41,040 nt of DNA, taken from Ammoniphilus resinae. GTDB taxonomy: Bacteria; Bacillota; Bacilli; Aneurinibacillales; RAOX-1. The DNA lies in NCBI RefSeq assembly GCF_017873965.1, contig NZ_JAGGKT010000027.1, forward strand, positions 1-41,040, read 5' to 3'. The translations under genes and the position numbers were made by a program. The notes beneath the pieces are model-generated. The model saw only the letters and a program-made list of their open reading frames with translations. It did not search any database and was not told the DNA's origin. Below, piece by piece: positions 25,395-35,277 of this stretch. How positions within the stretch are numbered: position 1 is the first letter of the stretch; the number at the start of each line of letters is the position of its first letter.

Positions 25395-26420
25395 ATGATT
25401 ATTCGTTCCAAAGCTCCCTTAAGACTCGGTCTTGCAGGGGGGGGGACAGATGTTTCACCTTATAGCGATGAATATGGTGGACATGTTTTAAACGCTACGA
25501 TAGATATGTATGCCTATTGTAATATTATAGAAACAAATAATAATAAAATCTCATTTCATGCAGTCGACCGGAATGAATTTTATGAATGTGATTTAACGGA
25601 TCATATTTTTTTAGATGGATATTTGGATTTGCATAAGGCAATATATAATCGTATTGTTAAAGTATTTAATAATAATCAACCTTTATCGTTAAAAATGACC
25701 ACTTATTCTGATGCACCCGCAGGGTCAGGTCTAGGATCATCCTCAACTATGGTTGTTGGTATATTGAAGGCCTATGTAGAATGGCTTAATCTACCTTTAG
25801 GTGAGTATGATATTGCTCATTTAGCCTACCAAATTGAAAGAATTGATGTTGGTCTTAGTGGAGGAAAGCAAGATCAATATGCAGCGACATTTGGAGGTTT
25901 TAACTTTATTGAATTCTATGAAAAAGATCGAGTTATAGTTAATCCCTTGAGGATAAAAAATTGGATAATCAATGAATTAGAAAGTTCAATGCTTTTATAT
26001 TACACGGGTGTCTCTAGGGAGTCAGCTAAAATTATTGATGAGCAAACCAAAAATGCTAAAGAAAAAAATTCGAAGTCTTTGGAAGCTATGCATGAATTGA
26101 AAGCAGATGCACTAGTTATGAAGGAAGCTATTCTAAAGGGTGATATAAAAAACTTCGCTGAATATCTTGGAAAATCCTGGGCTGCAAAAAAAAGAATGGC
26201 TTCATCTATTAGCAACAGTAATATAGACAATATTTACGATGTTGCCATTCAATCCGGGGCCTATGCTGGTAAAGTGTCAGGAGCTGGTGGAGGAGGATTT
26301 ATGATGTTTATTGTGGATCCGGTTAGACGACTACAAGTGATTCGAGAACTTTGTAAACTGGATGGAAAGGTTATGAACTTTCATTTTGTAAAAGATGGTA
26401 CATTCGGATGGAGGGTTTGA
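25395..26420 (+). CDS. hddA: D-glycero-alpha-D-manno-heptose 7-phosphate 1-kinase
   Basis: The start is ATG 25395, 8 bases after GAGGAG. The 341-residue GHMP-family kinase has the N-terminal [13 protein letters not shown] strand, the ATP loop [11 protein letters not shown] at 108-118, and a late [13 protein letters not shown] motif 3. HddA phosphorylates D-glycero-D-manno-heptose 7-phosphate at O1 with alpha configuration, the step that leads to GDP- rather than ADP-heptose. The next three genes are gmhA, hddC and gmhB, so the full pathway from sedoheptulose 7-phosphate is encoded together. The set was worked out in A. thermoaerophilus, whose S-layer glycan contains this heptose. A fucokinase-like GHMP enzyme would look similar, but the context is decisive. 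Confidence 0.92.
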   Translation: MIIRSKAPLRLGLAGGGTDVSPYSDEYGGHVLNATIDMYAYCNIIETNNNKISFHAVDRNEFYECDLTDHIFLDGYLDLHKAIYNRIVKVFNNNQPLSLKMTTYSDAPAGSGLGSSSTMVVGILKAYVEWLNLPLGEYDIAHLAYQIERIDVGLSGGKQDQYAATFGGFNFIEFYEKDRVIVNPLRIKNWIINELESSMLLYYTGVSRESAKIIDEQTKNAKEKNSKSLEAMHELKADALVMKEAILKGDIKNFAEYLGKSWAAKKRMASSISNSNIDNIYDVAIQSGAYAGKVSGAGGGGFMMFIVDPVRRLQVIRELCKLDGKVMNFHFVKDGTFGWRV

Positions 26421-26421
26421 G

Positions 26422-27036
26422 GTGAAGAATTATATTAAAGAACATATACAAAAATCAATTGAGATTAAACAAGCTATTTTACGGGATGATTATCTTATCC
26501 AATTAATAGGAGAGATATCTAATAAGGCAGTTAATGTTTATAAAAGCAATAATAAAATTCTACTAGCTGGTAATGGTGGAAGTGCAGCTGATGCTCAGCA
26601 TATTGCAGGAGAGTTTGTTAGTCGATTTTATTTCGATAGGCCTGGATTACCTGCAATGGCCCTTACTACAGATTCTTCAGTTATGACAGCTATTGGAAAT
26701 GATTATGGATATGAAAATCTCTTTTCAAGACAGGTACAGGCAAATGGTGTAGAGGGAGATATGTTTTTAGGTATTTCCACATCAGGAAATTCGCCCAACG
26801 TAATTAAGGCTTTAGAAGAATGTAAAAAGATTGGAATTATCACTGTTGGCTTAACCGGTATAACAGGAGGGGAAATGGGAGAACTTTGTGATTATTGCAT
26901 TAAGGTGCCTTCCATGGAAACGCCTAGGATCCAGGAATCTCACATACTTGTTGGACATATTATATGCTCGATAGTTGAAAAAGAGATTTTTGGGAGACCA
27001 TTAAATAATAAAAAAGATATGGGTGTGGAAGTTTAA
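26422..27036 (+). CDS. gmhA: Sedoheptulose-7-phosphate isomerase
   Basis: The start is GTG 26422, after GGAGGG and one base past the hddA stop; ATG 26395 lies inside hddA and has no ribosome site. The 204-residue SIS-domain protein carries GNGGSAADAQHIAGEF at 50-65 with Glu64, and QESHILVGHI at 171-180 with His179. These match the catalytic Glu65 and His180 of E. coli GmhA. It converts sedoheptulose 7-phosphate to D-glycero-D-manno-heptose 7-phosphate in the cytosol, the entry to the heptose branch. The stop overlaps the hddC start (TAATG), so translation is coupled. Confidence 0.94.
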   Translation: MKNYIKEHIQKSIEIKQAILRDDYLIQLIGEISNKAVNVYKSNNKILLAGNGGSAADAQHIAGEFVSRFYFDRPGLPAMALTTDSSVMTAIGNDYGYENLFSRQVQANGVEGDMFLGISTSGNSPNVIKALEECKKIGIITVGLTGITGGEMGELCDYCIKVPSMETPRIQESHILVGHIICSIVEKEIFGRPLNNKKDMGVEV

Positions 27037-27734
27037 TGGAAGTGATTATTCTTGCTGGGGGATTTGGAACCCGTTTAAAGTCTGTTGTTCCAGACCTTCC
27101 GAAGCCAATGGCACCAGTAGCCAATCGCCCCTTTTTAACCTATATATTTGAATATCTAAAAAAACAGGGTGTAACAAGAGCAATTCTGTCTACAGGATAT
27201 AAACATGAAGTTATTCATTCTTTTTTTGGTGAAAGCTATAAGGGGATTTCAATAGACTACTCTGTGGAATACGAGCCTTTAGGTACAGGTGGAGCTATTA
27301 AGAAGGCACTAGATTTAGTAAATAATGACCAAGCATTTGTTTTAAATGGGGATACTTTTTTTGATGTTAATTTAATGGAACTTTTGAAGTTCCATCTTGG
27401 TTATAAGGCTGATTTAACGTTATCACTCAAGACAATGGAGGAATTTGATCGGTATGGGGTGGTATTAACTTCAGACGATAAGGTTATACGGTTTGAAGAA
27501 AAAAGGTATGTTCCTGTAGGGAACATCAATGGTGGAGTTTACCTAGTAAATCGTAATCTGTTTGATGATAAAATATGGCCAGATAAATTTTCTTTTGAGG
27601 CTGATTTCTTAGAAAGAGATTTTGGGAGACAGAGTTTTTATGGCTTTATCTCTGATGGATATTTTATTGACATTGGAATTCCTAGCGATTTTGAAAAAGC
27701 ACAATTGGAGTTGCCCCGAATCTATGAAGAATAA
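27036..27734 (+). CDS. hddC: D-glycero-alpha-D-manno-heptose 1-phosphate guanylyltransferase
   Basis: 232 residues, nucleotidyltransferase fold. The N-terminal signature LAGGFGTRL (6-14) is followed by [13 protein letters not shown], with Lys23 as the usual sugar-phosphate contact, then LNGDTFFD, the metal-binding Asp motif. Length and motifs fit HddC and related GDP/CDP-sugar pyrophosphorylases. It should join heptose 1-phosphate with GTP to give GDP-D-glycero-alpha-D-manno-heptose, the donor for the GTs in this operon. GTP use is inferred from the pathway, because sequence alone does not show base specificity. ATG 27036 overlaps the gmhA stop, and its own end overlaps gmhB by 11 bases. Confidence 0.9.
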   Translation: MEVIILAGGFGTRLKSVVPDLPKPMAPVANRPFLTYIFEYLKKQGVTRAILSTGYKHEVIHSFFGESYKGISIDYSVEYEPLGTGGAIKKALDLVNNDQAFVLNGDTFFDVNLMELLKFHLGYKADLTLSLKTMEEFDRYGVVLTSDDKVIRFEEKRYVPVGNINGGVYLVNRNLFDDKIWPDKFSFEADFLERDFGRQSFYGFISDGYFIDIGIPSDFEKAQLELPRIYEE

Positions 27735-28278
27735 AGCATTATTTCTTGACCGTGACGGTGTAATTAATGTTGAAAAGAATTATGTATATAGAATTGAGGA
27801 TTTTGAGTTTATTGATGGTGTGTTTGAAACGTTAAAGTATTTCCAGGATCAAGGATATTTGCTTATTATTATTACAAATCAGGCTGGAATTGGAAGAGGG
27901 TATTATACAGAAGAAGACTTTCATATTCTAAATGGTTGGATGTTAGCTGAACTTAATCGCAAAGGAATTAACATTAGTAAAGTCTACTTTTGTCCATATC
28001 ATCCTAAACATGGAATTGGAAAGTATAAAAAAGATAGTAATTACAGGAAACCCAGACCTGGTATGCTCCTAGAAGCAATAATTGATTTTGATATAGACAT
28101 AACAAATTCCATCCTAATTGGTGATAGGATAACAGATATTGAGGCGGGAATAGCTGCTGGAATTACTGAAACCTTTCTAATTACTAAAGATGAAAATGTT
28201 AGTAAAAATGGTGAATCATATAATACAAATGTTATAAAAGATATTAGGGATCTCTTAATAAAAAGGAGAAATAAATGA
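27724..28278 (+). CDS. gmhB: D-glycero-D-manno-heptose 1,7-bisphosphate phosphatase
   Basis: The start is ATG 27724, inside the end of hddC; the [15 protein letters not shown] start is the family norm. The 184-residue HAD phosphatase has nucleophile and acid Asp9 and Asp11, TNQ at 51-53, Lys-Pro-Arg-Pro at 109-112, and GDRITD (133-138). It removes the 7-phosphate. Cys90 and His93 of the usual zinc loop are present, but the later Cys-x-Cys pair just before the R-K-P is replaced by Ser-Asn-Tyr, so the zinc site looks incomplete. Some GmhB relatives lack zinc, so this need not abolish activity. The stop overlaps the next start (ATGA at 28275). Confidence 0.9.
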   Translation: MKNKALFLDRDGVINVEKNYVYRIEDFEFIDGVFETLKYFQDQGYLLIIITNQAGIGRGYYTEEDFHILNGWMLAELNRKGINISKVYFCPYHPKHGIGKYKKDSNYRKPRPGMLLEAIIDFDIDITNSILIGDRITDIEAGIAAGITETFLITKDENVSKNGESYNTNVIKDIRDLLIKRRNK

Positions 28279-30539
28279 AGAATTATCTTGAACCATATAT
28301 AAATCAATTAGCTTCTCTTTTAAGTCGAAAGTATTCGGTTAAATTCTTTTTAATTGCTGTATTAATCATTTTTTCCTCCTTGGTGTTCCAATTAATACCT
28401 ATTAAGACAATTCTAATTGATGTTTATTCTTGGCATTTAATTCAACCTGCGTCCTATCAAGGTGGTGTTGAATTAATAGCAACCTATTTGTTATTAATAT
28501 TAACAGTAGTTTTCTTTAAAAATAATAAAGTTGCTACCTTGTTTTCCGTAGTAACCATTAGTTTTCTTTACCTAAGAATGCATCAAGCCTTTGTTCCAAC
28601 AATACTTGCTTTGTTCTATTTTGAAATAATCTTTTCAATAGGTTGTTTCGTATTACGAATTCTTAAATTAAAAGAACAGTATAGAGGTTTAAGTGATTAC
28701 TATGAATATTTTGTTGTTGGCTTTTCTTTATTTATGTTTTTTACTATAACAATATCCTTTTTTAACTACGGTGGATTTAATGAAGTGAGAATCCTTTTAT
28801 GTTTACTAGGCATATTAAGTTTAACTAAGGGTGTGAACAAGCCATTTAGTCAAAGAGTATTTGTTAGCTTCTATAATAGTCCGATAAGAGTGAAGGCAGG
28901 AGCATTGTTTTTATTTATCATTATTTTAATGCAATTTGCGAAATCTGCATGGTCTATTGACTATGATTCCGTTTGGTATGGGTTAAGACCTGAATTAGTA
29001 TTGATTGGAGAGAATTCATTTTATGACAGTCTAGGATTAGTTCAATTTGTACATTATTATCCCAAATTATATGAATTGTTTTTAGTTCCTGTTAGCAATT
29101 TAGGGGATTATAGTTTTATTTATGCTGTAACAACTTTATTTTTATGTCTTCTTTTTTGTTTAATATATTCTTTTGCATTGTTATTTACTAGAACAAAGTT
29201 TGAGGCCATTTTTATAACTTTATTAATAGGAAGTTTGCCTGCTATTGTTAACATGGGATCTACTGCAAAAACGGATCTGTTCACAACTTTTTTCACTCTA
29301 TTAGCTGCGTATTATTTTGTGAAATGGATAAAAGATAGGAATATTAGCATACTTTATGGGACAATAGCTTCAATATTGTCATTTGGCGGTAAAGTAACAA
29401 GTTTTATTTTTACACCCTTGGTAATAATGGGTTTTCTTTTTGCTATCTTCTTCTATTTGAAAAATAATAATTATTTTTACTCTGATATAAAAAGTCTAGC
29501 TAGGGGGAGAAAATCAAATTTTTATGCCTACTCAGTATTACTTTTTGTTGCACTAATCTCTTTATTTGGGATTTGTTTTCGTACCTACACTTTAACAGGG
29601 TATCCAACCTATCCTGTCCTTACGGGGTTGTGGAGTAAACTAGGTTTTGAAGTAAAGTATCCATTATCCAGTGAGCATACACATGATTTTGAGTTCGGAG
29701 GATTATCTTATATTGCTGATCGATGGATTAATCTATTGTTTAATCCTAAAGATTATGGGCATGTTATAATGTTATGGCCTGGGAATTTAACATTTTATAT
29801 ATTCTTGATATCTGTAGTGTTGATATTTATAAATTATAATAGGTTTAATACTAGAAGCAAGCCGGTATTATTAATATCTATCCCAATAATATTTGGAGGG
29901 GCTTTATTTGCGACCTTCTTACCAAACGGAGGGGATGGTAATTACTATATTCCGGCACTTATTCTTGCAACATTAGTCTTTTATATTCCACTTACTACAA
30001 CTTCCAGACAGTTAAAAGTGGCCATAATGGCTGGTCTCATTTTATTTATACCTTTGCAATTTACTTTAACGTTAGTCTCCCATTCCTCATGGGCATGGGG
30101 AACAGATAGTTTTGAACTAAATTTGAATAAATCAATATTTGATTCACAGGAGAAAAATGACAATTTATTAAGAAGTGTAGGTTTATGGGAAATAAAGGAG
30201 TATCTTGATAAAAATCAGCGATGGTCAAGAATGGTTGGATTTGGAGATGAGCAAGTTCTGCATAGACTTCCCACTAGATTTGAACATATTCCAGGTATAG
30301 GGTCGGAATTCCTTGGAAACCCAAAATTGATTGAAGATGAAAGTGATTTCCTAGATTTTTTGAAATGGGCGCAAATTAATTATTTAATTTTCCCTATTGA
30401 TGACAAGGAATTGAGAACATCGCCAGTTTATCAATCTGTTTTTAACGTTTTTGATCGACTCTCTTTAAATCCTAAAGTAATTAAGGTTCAATCAGAAAAA
30501 TACATTTTATTAGATATTACATTAATCCAGTCTAATTAA
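28275..30539 (+). CDS. Large polytopic membrane protein, GT-C-type glycosyltransferase candidate
   Basis: 754 residues with about 14 membrane segments, including a hydrophobic N-terminal half, and a soluble C-terminal part from about 610. Asp229-Tyr-Asp231 in a predicted outer loop after a membrane helix recalls the acidic motif of GT-C enzymes that use polyprenyl-phosphate sugars. No exact family is recognised. ATG 28275 overlaps the gmhB stop and follows AAAAGGAG. The gene is very AT-rich compared with the left flank. It may add a residue on the outer face of the membrane, using a lipid-linked sugar such as that made by the GtrB-like gene downstream. It could also be a polymerase or ligase. 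Confidence 0.6.
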   Translation: MKNYLEPYINQLASLLSRKYSVKFFLIAVLIIFSSLVFQLIPIKTILIDVYSWHLIQPASYQGGVELIATYLLLILTVVFFKNNKVATLFSVVTISFLYLRMHQAFVPTILALFYFEIIFSIGCFVLRILKLKEQYRGLSDYYEYFVVGFSLFMFFTITISFFNYGGFNEVRILLCLLGILSLTKGVNKPFSQRVFVSFYNSPIRVKAGALFLFIIILMQFAKSAWSIDYDSVWYGLRPELVLIGENSFYDSLGLVQFVHYYPKLYELFLVPVSNLGDYSFIYAVTTLFLCLLFCLIYSFALLFTRTKFEAIFITLLIGSLPAIVNMGSTAKTDLFTTFFTLLAAYYFVKWIKDRNISILYGTIASILSFGGKVTSFIFTPLVIMGFLFAIFFYLKNNNYFYSDIKSLARGRKSNFYAYSVLLFVALISLFGICFRTYTLTGYPTYPVLTGLWSKLGFEVKYPLSSEHTHDFEFGGLSYIADRWINLLFNPKDYGHVIMLWPGNLTFYIFLISVVLIFINYNRFNTRSKPVLLISIPIIFGGALFATFLPNGGDGNYYIPALILATLVFYIPLTTTSRQLKVAIMAGLILFIPLQFTLTLVSHSSWAWGTDSFELNLNKSIFDSQEKNDNLLRSVGLWEIKEYLDKNQRWSRMVGFGDEQVLHRLPTRFEHIPGIGSEFLGNPKLIEDESDFLDFLKWAQINYLIFPIDDKELRTSPVYQSVFNVFDRLSLNPKVIKVQSEKYILLDITLIQSN

Positions 30540-30562
30540 AATAGCTTCTAAGGGGAATTTTA

Positions 30563-31921
30563 ATGAAAGTTTGGTACTTCAAGAATAAATATAACAATTT
30601 GTTCTTGTTAACAGTTTATTTAATGTCCTTAATAATATTTTTTTATTTTTTAAGACAAAATTCTGCAGAGAGTTACTATGATGAGTTGAGTTATTTGAAC
30701 TTTAGTCAAGGTATACTATCAAATGGGTTATTTAATACCGGCGATCCATTAAGAACATACTTATATCCATTGATCATTTCAATGGTCAGTATTTTCTCGA
30801 ATGGTAATCCCATAGTAATTAAGGTAATTATAAGTTTGTTTCAATATATCTTATATGCATTTACGATATTTATATTCTCAAAGTCAATTTATTTGAAGAC
30901 AAATAATAAAATCCATTTTTTTATTATTATTTTTGCTGGGATGTTAAATCCATATTTGATTCAAGCAACAACTTTACTTTTAACCGATTTGATTTCATCT
31001 TGTTTAATTATTATCGCTCTAGTAATTTATGCAAATGATAATTTTATCAAATTTAGGAATATGTGCATTTTATTTTTTCTTATTTATAGCTCTATAATGA
31101 TACGACCATCAAATTTAATTTTTTTGATTGGATTTATTATTGTAGTGTTGGTTTCTCTTAGAAAAGACGTTAATTTTAAATTTTATAAATTTGTATTGGC
31201 ATCGATTTCAATGTTATTTGTGTTTTTCCCCCAATTTTATATGAATGTAGTTTTTTTTAATCATTGGACGCCCCTTGTTCATGAAAATTTATATGAGTCA
31301 CAAACTAAGTGGGCTGTTCAATTTTTGAAGTATGGAAGTGTTGTCATTACTGGTGAAACACCTCAACTTTATTATCTAAATCCATTTCAATTAAATAATG
31401 AAACTACCTTCTTTGATACAGTTTTAAGTGAGCCTTTTATTGCGAGTTTCTTATTTCTTGCTCATGTTTTTGGGATTTTGGATTGGGGTTATACCGATAC
31501 CTATATTAGAGAATATTATCATACCAATAGATTGTTTTCGTCTCTATTTTTATATACATGTTGGTATTTTATATTTATTGGTATTTATCTAGTTATTTTA
31601 AAGCGGCAAATATATCTAAACAAAAGACTGAATAGGATAATTGGTGCAGTTTTAGTATTGGCAATGATATTTATTGTCTTTATTGGAACTACTTGTGTAG
31701 AATCAAGATTTGGATATCCGTTATTTATAATGTTACTACCTTTATTAACGTTAGCCTATGATTTTATTATTAGCATAAAGTACAAGAAGAGCAGATTCGT
31801 TATTATACTTATTTTATATTTGTTATTTTTGGCTTTATTCTTTTGTATATCTTTTTATCTTGATATACAAACAAGCAGGATTAATTGGTTTGAACATCTT
31901 AACATAAATTTTATTAAATAA
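30563..31921 (+). CDS. Polytopic membrane protein, GT-C/GT39-83-like glycosyltransferase candidate
   Basis: 452 residues with about 10-11 membrane segments. After the first helix an outer loop carries Asp40-Glu41 in SYYDELSYL, the usual position of the catalytic acidic pair in ArnT/PMT-like GT-C enzymes. A second loop with DWGYTD lies near the middle. The start is ATG 30563, 8 bases after AAGGGG. It is strongly AT-rich. Such proteins use undecaprenyl-phosphate-linked sugars outside the membrane, so the GtrB/GtrA-like pair at 33973-35260 could supply the donor. The acceptor could be the exported glycan or the protein itself; neither can be read from sequence. Confidence 0.6.
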   Translation: MKVWYFKNKYNNLFLLTVYLMSLIIFFYFLRQNSAESYYDELSYLNFSQGILSNGLFNTGDPLRTYLYPLIISMVSIFSNGNPIVIKVIISLFQYILYAFTIFIFSKSIYLKTNNKIHFFIIIFAGMLNPYLIQATTLLLTDLISSCLIIIALVIYANDNFIKFRNMCILFFLIYSSIMIRPSNLIFLIGFIIVVLVSLRKDVNFKFYKFVLASISMLFVFFPQFYMNVVFFNHWTPLVHENLYESQTKWAVQFLKYGSVVITGETPQLYYLNPFQLNNETTFFDTVLSEPFIASFLFLAHVFGILDWGYTDTYIREYYHTNRLFSSLFLYTCWYFIFIGIYLVILKRQIYLNKRLNRIIGAVLVLAMIFIVFIGTTCVESRFGYPLFIMLLPLLTLAYDFIISIKYKKSRFVIILILYLLFLALFFCISFYLDIQTSRINWFEHLNINFIK

Positions 31922-31934
31922 GGAGTGAGTGGGA

Positions 31935-32357
31935 ATGGTAGATGATATTCAACAAAGTAAAATTATAGAAATTGTTGAATTAGGAGATGAGAGAGGGCTT
32001 CTATCTGTTATAGAAGGTAACTTGACAATACCTTTTGATGTTAAGAGAGTTTTTTATATATATGGTACAAAGGAAGGAATTCGAAGGGGATTTCACGCAC
32101 ATTACAAGACAAGACAAGCTCTGATAAGTGTATCGGGATCATGTAAAGTATATCTTGATGACCTAAAAAGAAAAGATAATGTAACATTAGATTCACCGAA
32201 AAAAATCTTGATTTTAGAACCAAATGATTGGCATGAAATGTATGATTTCTCGCCAGACTGTGTTTTGCTAGTATTAGCCTCCCATTATTATGATCCGGAA
32301 GACTATATTAGAGACTACGATAAGTTTGTGGAGGTGTATGGAAATGGAATTCTATAA
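31935..32357 (+). CDS. fdtA: dTDP-4-oxo-6-deoxyglucose 3,4-ketoisomerase, FdtA type
   Basis: The start is ATG 31935, 9 bases after AAGGAG; GTG 31929 is too close to that site. The 140-residue cupin has the catalytic region RRGFHAH (50-56) and the family ending ASHYYDPEDYIRDYD. Two residues known to set the product differ between FdtA and QdtA: in QdtA they are Tyr17 and Arg97, in FdtA Arg and His. Here the equivalents are Arg20 (DERGLL) and His100 (DWHEMYDF), so the enzyme should give the galacto-configured 3-keto sugar that leads to dTDP-Fuc3NAc. The residue rule is from memory of the QdtA work. FdtC and FdtB follow directly. Confidence 0.9.
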   Translation: MVDDIQQSKIIEIVELGDERGLLSVIEGNLTIPFDVKRVFYIYGTKEGIRRGFHAHYKTRQALISVSGSCKVYLDDLKRKDNVTLDSPKKILILEPNDWHEMYDFSPDCVLLVLASHYYDPEDYIRDYDKFVEVYGNGIL

Positions 32358-32898
32358 ACATCCACAAGCTTTAGTTGAGTCGAATAATATAGGGAAGGAT
32401 ACACGTATTTGGGCATTTGCACATATCTTACCAAATGCTGTTATTGGTGATAATTGTAATATCAATGATCATTCGTTTATTGAAAACGACGTAATTATTG
32501 GAAACAATGTTACGGTTAAATCAGGTGTGTATATTTGGGATGGTGCTAGAATTGCTGATAATGTATTCATCGGCCCTAATGTAACTTTTACCAATGATCT
32601 TAATCCACGTTCTAAGCAATATCCAAGTAAGTTTGAACAAATTATTATTGAAGAATGGGCTTCAATTGGCGCTAACTCTACTATTATAGCTGGAAATCGT
32701 ATCGGCAAGTATGCCATGATTGGGGCGGGATCAGTCGTTACTAAGGATATTCCAGCTTACACATTATGGTATGGAAACCCAGCAGTTTTTCGAGGTTACG
32801 TGTGTTCGTGTGGGAAGAAGTTAAATGAGAAATTAGTGTGCATTACTTGCGGAAAAGACTATTTATTAACGAATAATGGATTGGGGGAGAAAAAATGA
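32344..32898 (+). CDS. fdtC: dTDP-3-amino-3,6-dideoxyhexose N-acetyltransferase, FdtC/QdtC type
   Basis: The start is ATG 32344, 9 bases after GGAGGTG; ATG 32338 is too close. The 184-residue left-handed beta-helix acyltransferase has hexapeptide repeats over about 15-148, with [18 protein letters not shown] at the end of the helix. The tail holds C154-x-C156 and C166-x-x-C169, a probable zinc-binding pair seen in related sugar acetyltransferases. It should acetylate the 3-amino group made by FdtB, using acetyl-CoA, to yield dTDP-Fuc3NAc. It overlaps fdtA by 14 bases and fdtB by ATGA. Another acyl donor cannot be excluded. Confidence 0.9.
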   Translation: MEFYKHPQALVESNNIGKDTRIWAFAHILPNAVIGDNCNINDHSFIENDVIIGNNVTVKSGVYIWDGARIADNVFIGPNVTFTNDLNPRSKQYPSKFEQIIIEEWASIGANSTIIAGNRIGKYAMIGAGSVVTKDIPAYTLWYGNPAVFRGYVCSCGKKLNEKLVCITCGKDYLLTNNGLGEKK

Positions 32899-33986
32899 TT
32901 CCTTTTCTAGATTTAAAAGAAATCAATATGAGACATGTAAAAGAAATCCAAGAGGCCCTAAATAAAGTGTTGCATTCTGGCTGGTACATTTTAGGGAAGG
33001 AAGTAGAATTGTTTGAGAAGGAGTATGGAGAGTATTGCGGTACCGAGCACTGTATAGGTGTGGCAAACGGATTGGACGCTTTGAGTCTCATTATTAAAGC
33101 TTATGGGTTCGGTGAAGGAGATGAGATTATTGTTCCTTCTAATACCTATATCGCCTCTATTTTAGCTATATCATACAATGGCGCCACTCCGATTTTAGTC
33201 GAACCGGATCCAACTACGTTTAATATTGATCCGACAAAAATTGAAAAAAAAATAACTGCAAAAACTAAGGCTTTCATGGTTGTCCATTTATATGGTCAAT
33301 CATGTGATATGGATCCTATTTGTAACTTAGCCGAAAAATACAACTTAAAAATTATTGAGGACTGCGCCCAAGCCCACGGTGCCATTTATAATGGCAAGAG
33401 AGTGGGGAATCTTGGTCATGCTGCCGGATTTAGCTTCTACCCAGGAAAGAATTTGGGAGCATTGGGTGATGCAGGTGCTATCACAACGAATGACGAAGAA
33501 TTAGCTACTAGAATAAGGGCTATTAGAAATTATGGATCACATAAGAAGTACTTTAATATGTTTAAAGGAGTTAATAGCCGTTTAGATGAACTACATGCAG
33601 CGGTTCTAAGAGTAAAGCTGCCTTATCTAGATCAAGATAATGAGTCTAGAAGAGAGATAGCCAAGTTTTACCTTGATAATATTAGTAACCATAGAATTAG
33701 TTTGCCTAGGTATGAATTCGGAGAAAAATCACATGTTTGGCACCTTTTTGTAATTAGAAGTGAAGAACGAGAAAAACTCCAACAATACCTCAGTGAGAGG
33801 GGAATACAAACCTTAATTCATTACCCCATTCCCCCACACAAACAGGAAGCATATAAGGAATGGATAGGTCATCAATATGATATTTCGGAGTTGCTTCACC
33901 AGCAGGTACTAAGTTTACCTATTAGTCCGGTAATGTCATTGGATGAGGCCAAGATAGTGGTGGAGGCCTTAAATGACTATAAATAG
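32895..33986 (+). CDS. fdtB: dTDP-3-keto-6-deoxyhexose transaminase
   Basis: 363 residues, DegT/DnrJ/EryC1/StrS-family PLP aminotransferase. Key features are the EDCAQAHG motif with Asp156 (pyridine-nitrogen contact) and the Schiff-base Lys185 in [16 protein letters not shown]. The N-terminus [11 protein letters not shown] and the C-terminal [12 protein letters not shown] are typical of FdtB and QdtB. It transfers an amino group, usually from glutamate, to C3 of the keto sugar made by FdtA. The start overlaps the fdtC stop (ATGA), and its end overlaps the next gene by 14 bases. Confidence 0.93.
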   Translation: MIPFLDLKEINMRHVKEIQEALNKVLHSGWYILGKEVELFEKEYGEYCGTEHCIGVANGLDALSLIIKAYGFGEGDEIIVPSNTYIASILAISYNGATPILVEPDPTTFNIDPTKIEKKITAKTKAFMVVHLYGQSCDMDPICNLAEKYNLKIIEDCAQAHGAIYNGKRVGNLGHAAGFSFYPGKNLGALGDAGAITTNDEELATRIRAIRNYGSHKKYFNMFKGVNSRLDELHAAVLRVKLPYLDQDNESRREIAKFYLDNISNHRISLPRYEFGEKSHVWHLFVIRSEEREKLQQYLSERGIQTLIHYPIPPHKQEAYKEWIGHQYDISELLHQQVLSLPISPVMSLDEAKIVVEALNDYK

Positions 33987-34908
33987 ATTTTTGTTTTCAA
34001 TTGTTGTCCCAATATATTATAATGCCTTAAATATTCCATATACTGTTCCTAAATTACAAAAGCTTCAAGATTTAATTCCTGATTGTGATTTGGAACTAAT
34101 TTTCGTCGATGACGGATCAGGGGATAATTCCTTAGAGTTACTTCTAAAGGAGAAACAGAAGGATTCTAGAATTAAAGTTATAAAGTTAAGCAAAAACTTT
34201 GGTTCGATGGCCGCAATTCAGGCAGGTCTGAATTTGGCTAATGGGGATTGTGTAGGTGTCATTTCGGCAGATCTTCAGGATCCACCAGAACTATTTGCAG
34301 ATATGATCACCAAGTGGAAAAGCGGAAAAAAAATTGTAATGGCTACAAGAGAAGATAGGGAAGAGTCCTTCTCTCAAAAATTATTTTCAAATACGTATTA
34401 TTCTCTAATGAACAAATTTGCAATTAAAAATTACCCAATCGGTGGATTCGATTTTGTTCTAATGGATCAACAAGTAGTAATGGAACTAAACAGAATTAAT
34501 GAAAAGAATACAAATATCATGTCATTAATTTTTTGGTTAGGACATGAACAAGAAACAATCCCTTATGTTCGTCAACAGAGACAAGTAGGTAAGTCAAGGT
34601 GGACGCTTAGTAAAAAAATAAAGCTATTTATCGATTCATTTGTTAGCTTTTCCTTTGCTCCAATTCGATTTATGTCAGCAATAGGTTTAGTTACAGCTAT
34701 GCTTAGTTTTTTGTATGGCCTATTTATTATCATATTTGCCTTGTTTGGGGAGTTTAAGGTCGAAGGTTGGGCTACGATTATTTCAATAATTACTTTTCTA
34801 CTTGGCTTAATTATGATGATGTTAGGAATTATAGGAGAATATCTCTGGAGAATCTTAGATGAAACAAGAAATCGACCAGGGTACATCATTGATGAAATAT
34901 ATAAGTAA
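33973..34908 (+). CDS. GT2 polyprenyl-phosphate glycosyltransferase, GtrB/DPM1-like
   Basis: 311 residues: a cytosolic GT2 domain (about 1-225) with [13 protein letters not shown] near the start, [11 protein letters not shown], and the [11 protein letters not shown] metal-binding motif, followed by two C-terminal membrane helices. This is the GtrB/ArnC layout, in which a sugar is moved from a nucleotide to undecaprenyl phosphate. ATG 33973 follows GGAGG and overlaps fdtB. The neighbour is a GtrA-like small membrane protein that is thought to flip such lipids. Together they could feed the two GT-C-like proteins upstream. The sugar (heptose, Fuc3NAc or glucose) is not evident. Confidence 0.85.
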   Translation: MTINRFLFSIVVPIYYNALNIPYTVPKLQKLQDLIPDCDLELIFVDDGSGDNSLELLLKEKQKDSRIKVIKLSKNFGSMAAIQAGLNLANGDCVGVISADLQDPPELFADMITKWKSGKKIVMATREDREESFSQKLFSNTYYSLMNKFAIKNYPIGGFDFVLMDQQVVMELNRINEKNTNIMSLIFWLGHEQETIPYVRQQRQVGKSRWTLSKKIKLFIDSFVSFSFAPIRFMSAIGLVTAMLSFLYGLFIIIFALFGEFKVEGWATIISIITFLLGLIMMMLGIIGEYLWRILDETRNRPGYIIDEIYK

Positions 34909-35260
34909 TGAATTTTTTCGATTCGTATTAGTTGGAATTCTAAATACAGCGGCCACGTATATCATTTATCTTTTGTTTTTGTATTTATTTAATCATAATA
35001 TTTCATACACTATTGCATATATCTTGGGGATACTAATTGGATATTTTTTGAATTCGAAAATCACCTTTAGGGTTGAGTTGACCCTTAAGAAATTTATTCA
35101 ATTTCCCTTGGTCTATTTAATTCAATATCTAATTAATTTAGTTATGTTAAATGTATTAATATTTAATTTAGATGTAGATAAACGAATTGCGCCATTGTTA
35201 GTTATTATAATTTCCATTCCTATAACCTTTATATTAAGTAAAGTAATACTAAAAAGATGA
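34892..35260 (+). CDS. GtrA-family small membrane protein
   Basis: The preferred start is ATG 34892, giving 122 residues and the usual GtrA N-terminus with [23 protein letters not shown] 34859 would add 11 polar residues inside the end of the GT2 gene and has its own TGGAGA site, so the start is not certain. Four membrane helices and the FLNSKITF loop between helices 2 and 3 mark the GtrA family, thought to flip or support polyprenyl-phosphate sugars. It overlaps the GT2 gene by 17 bases. The strand is AT-rich like its neighbours. Confidence 0.85.
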   Translation: MKYISNEFFRFVLVGILNTAATYIIYLLFLYLFNHNISYTIAYILGILIGYFLNSKITFRVELTLKKFIQFPLVYLIQYLINLVMLNVLIFNLDVDKRIAPLLVIIISIPITFILSKVILKR

Positions 35261-35277
35261 TCGGAGAGGAAGAAGCT

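Noticed and set aside
32344-33986. Reading the fdt genes as qdtA/qdtC/qdtB (Qui3NAc pathway).
   Set aside because: The ketoisomerase has Arg20 and His100 at the deciding positions, the FdtA pattern. The transaminase and acetyltransferase alone would not settle it.
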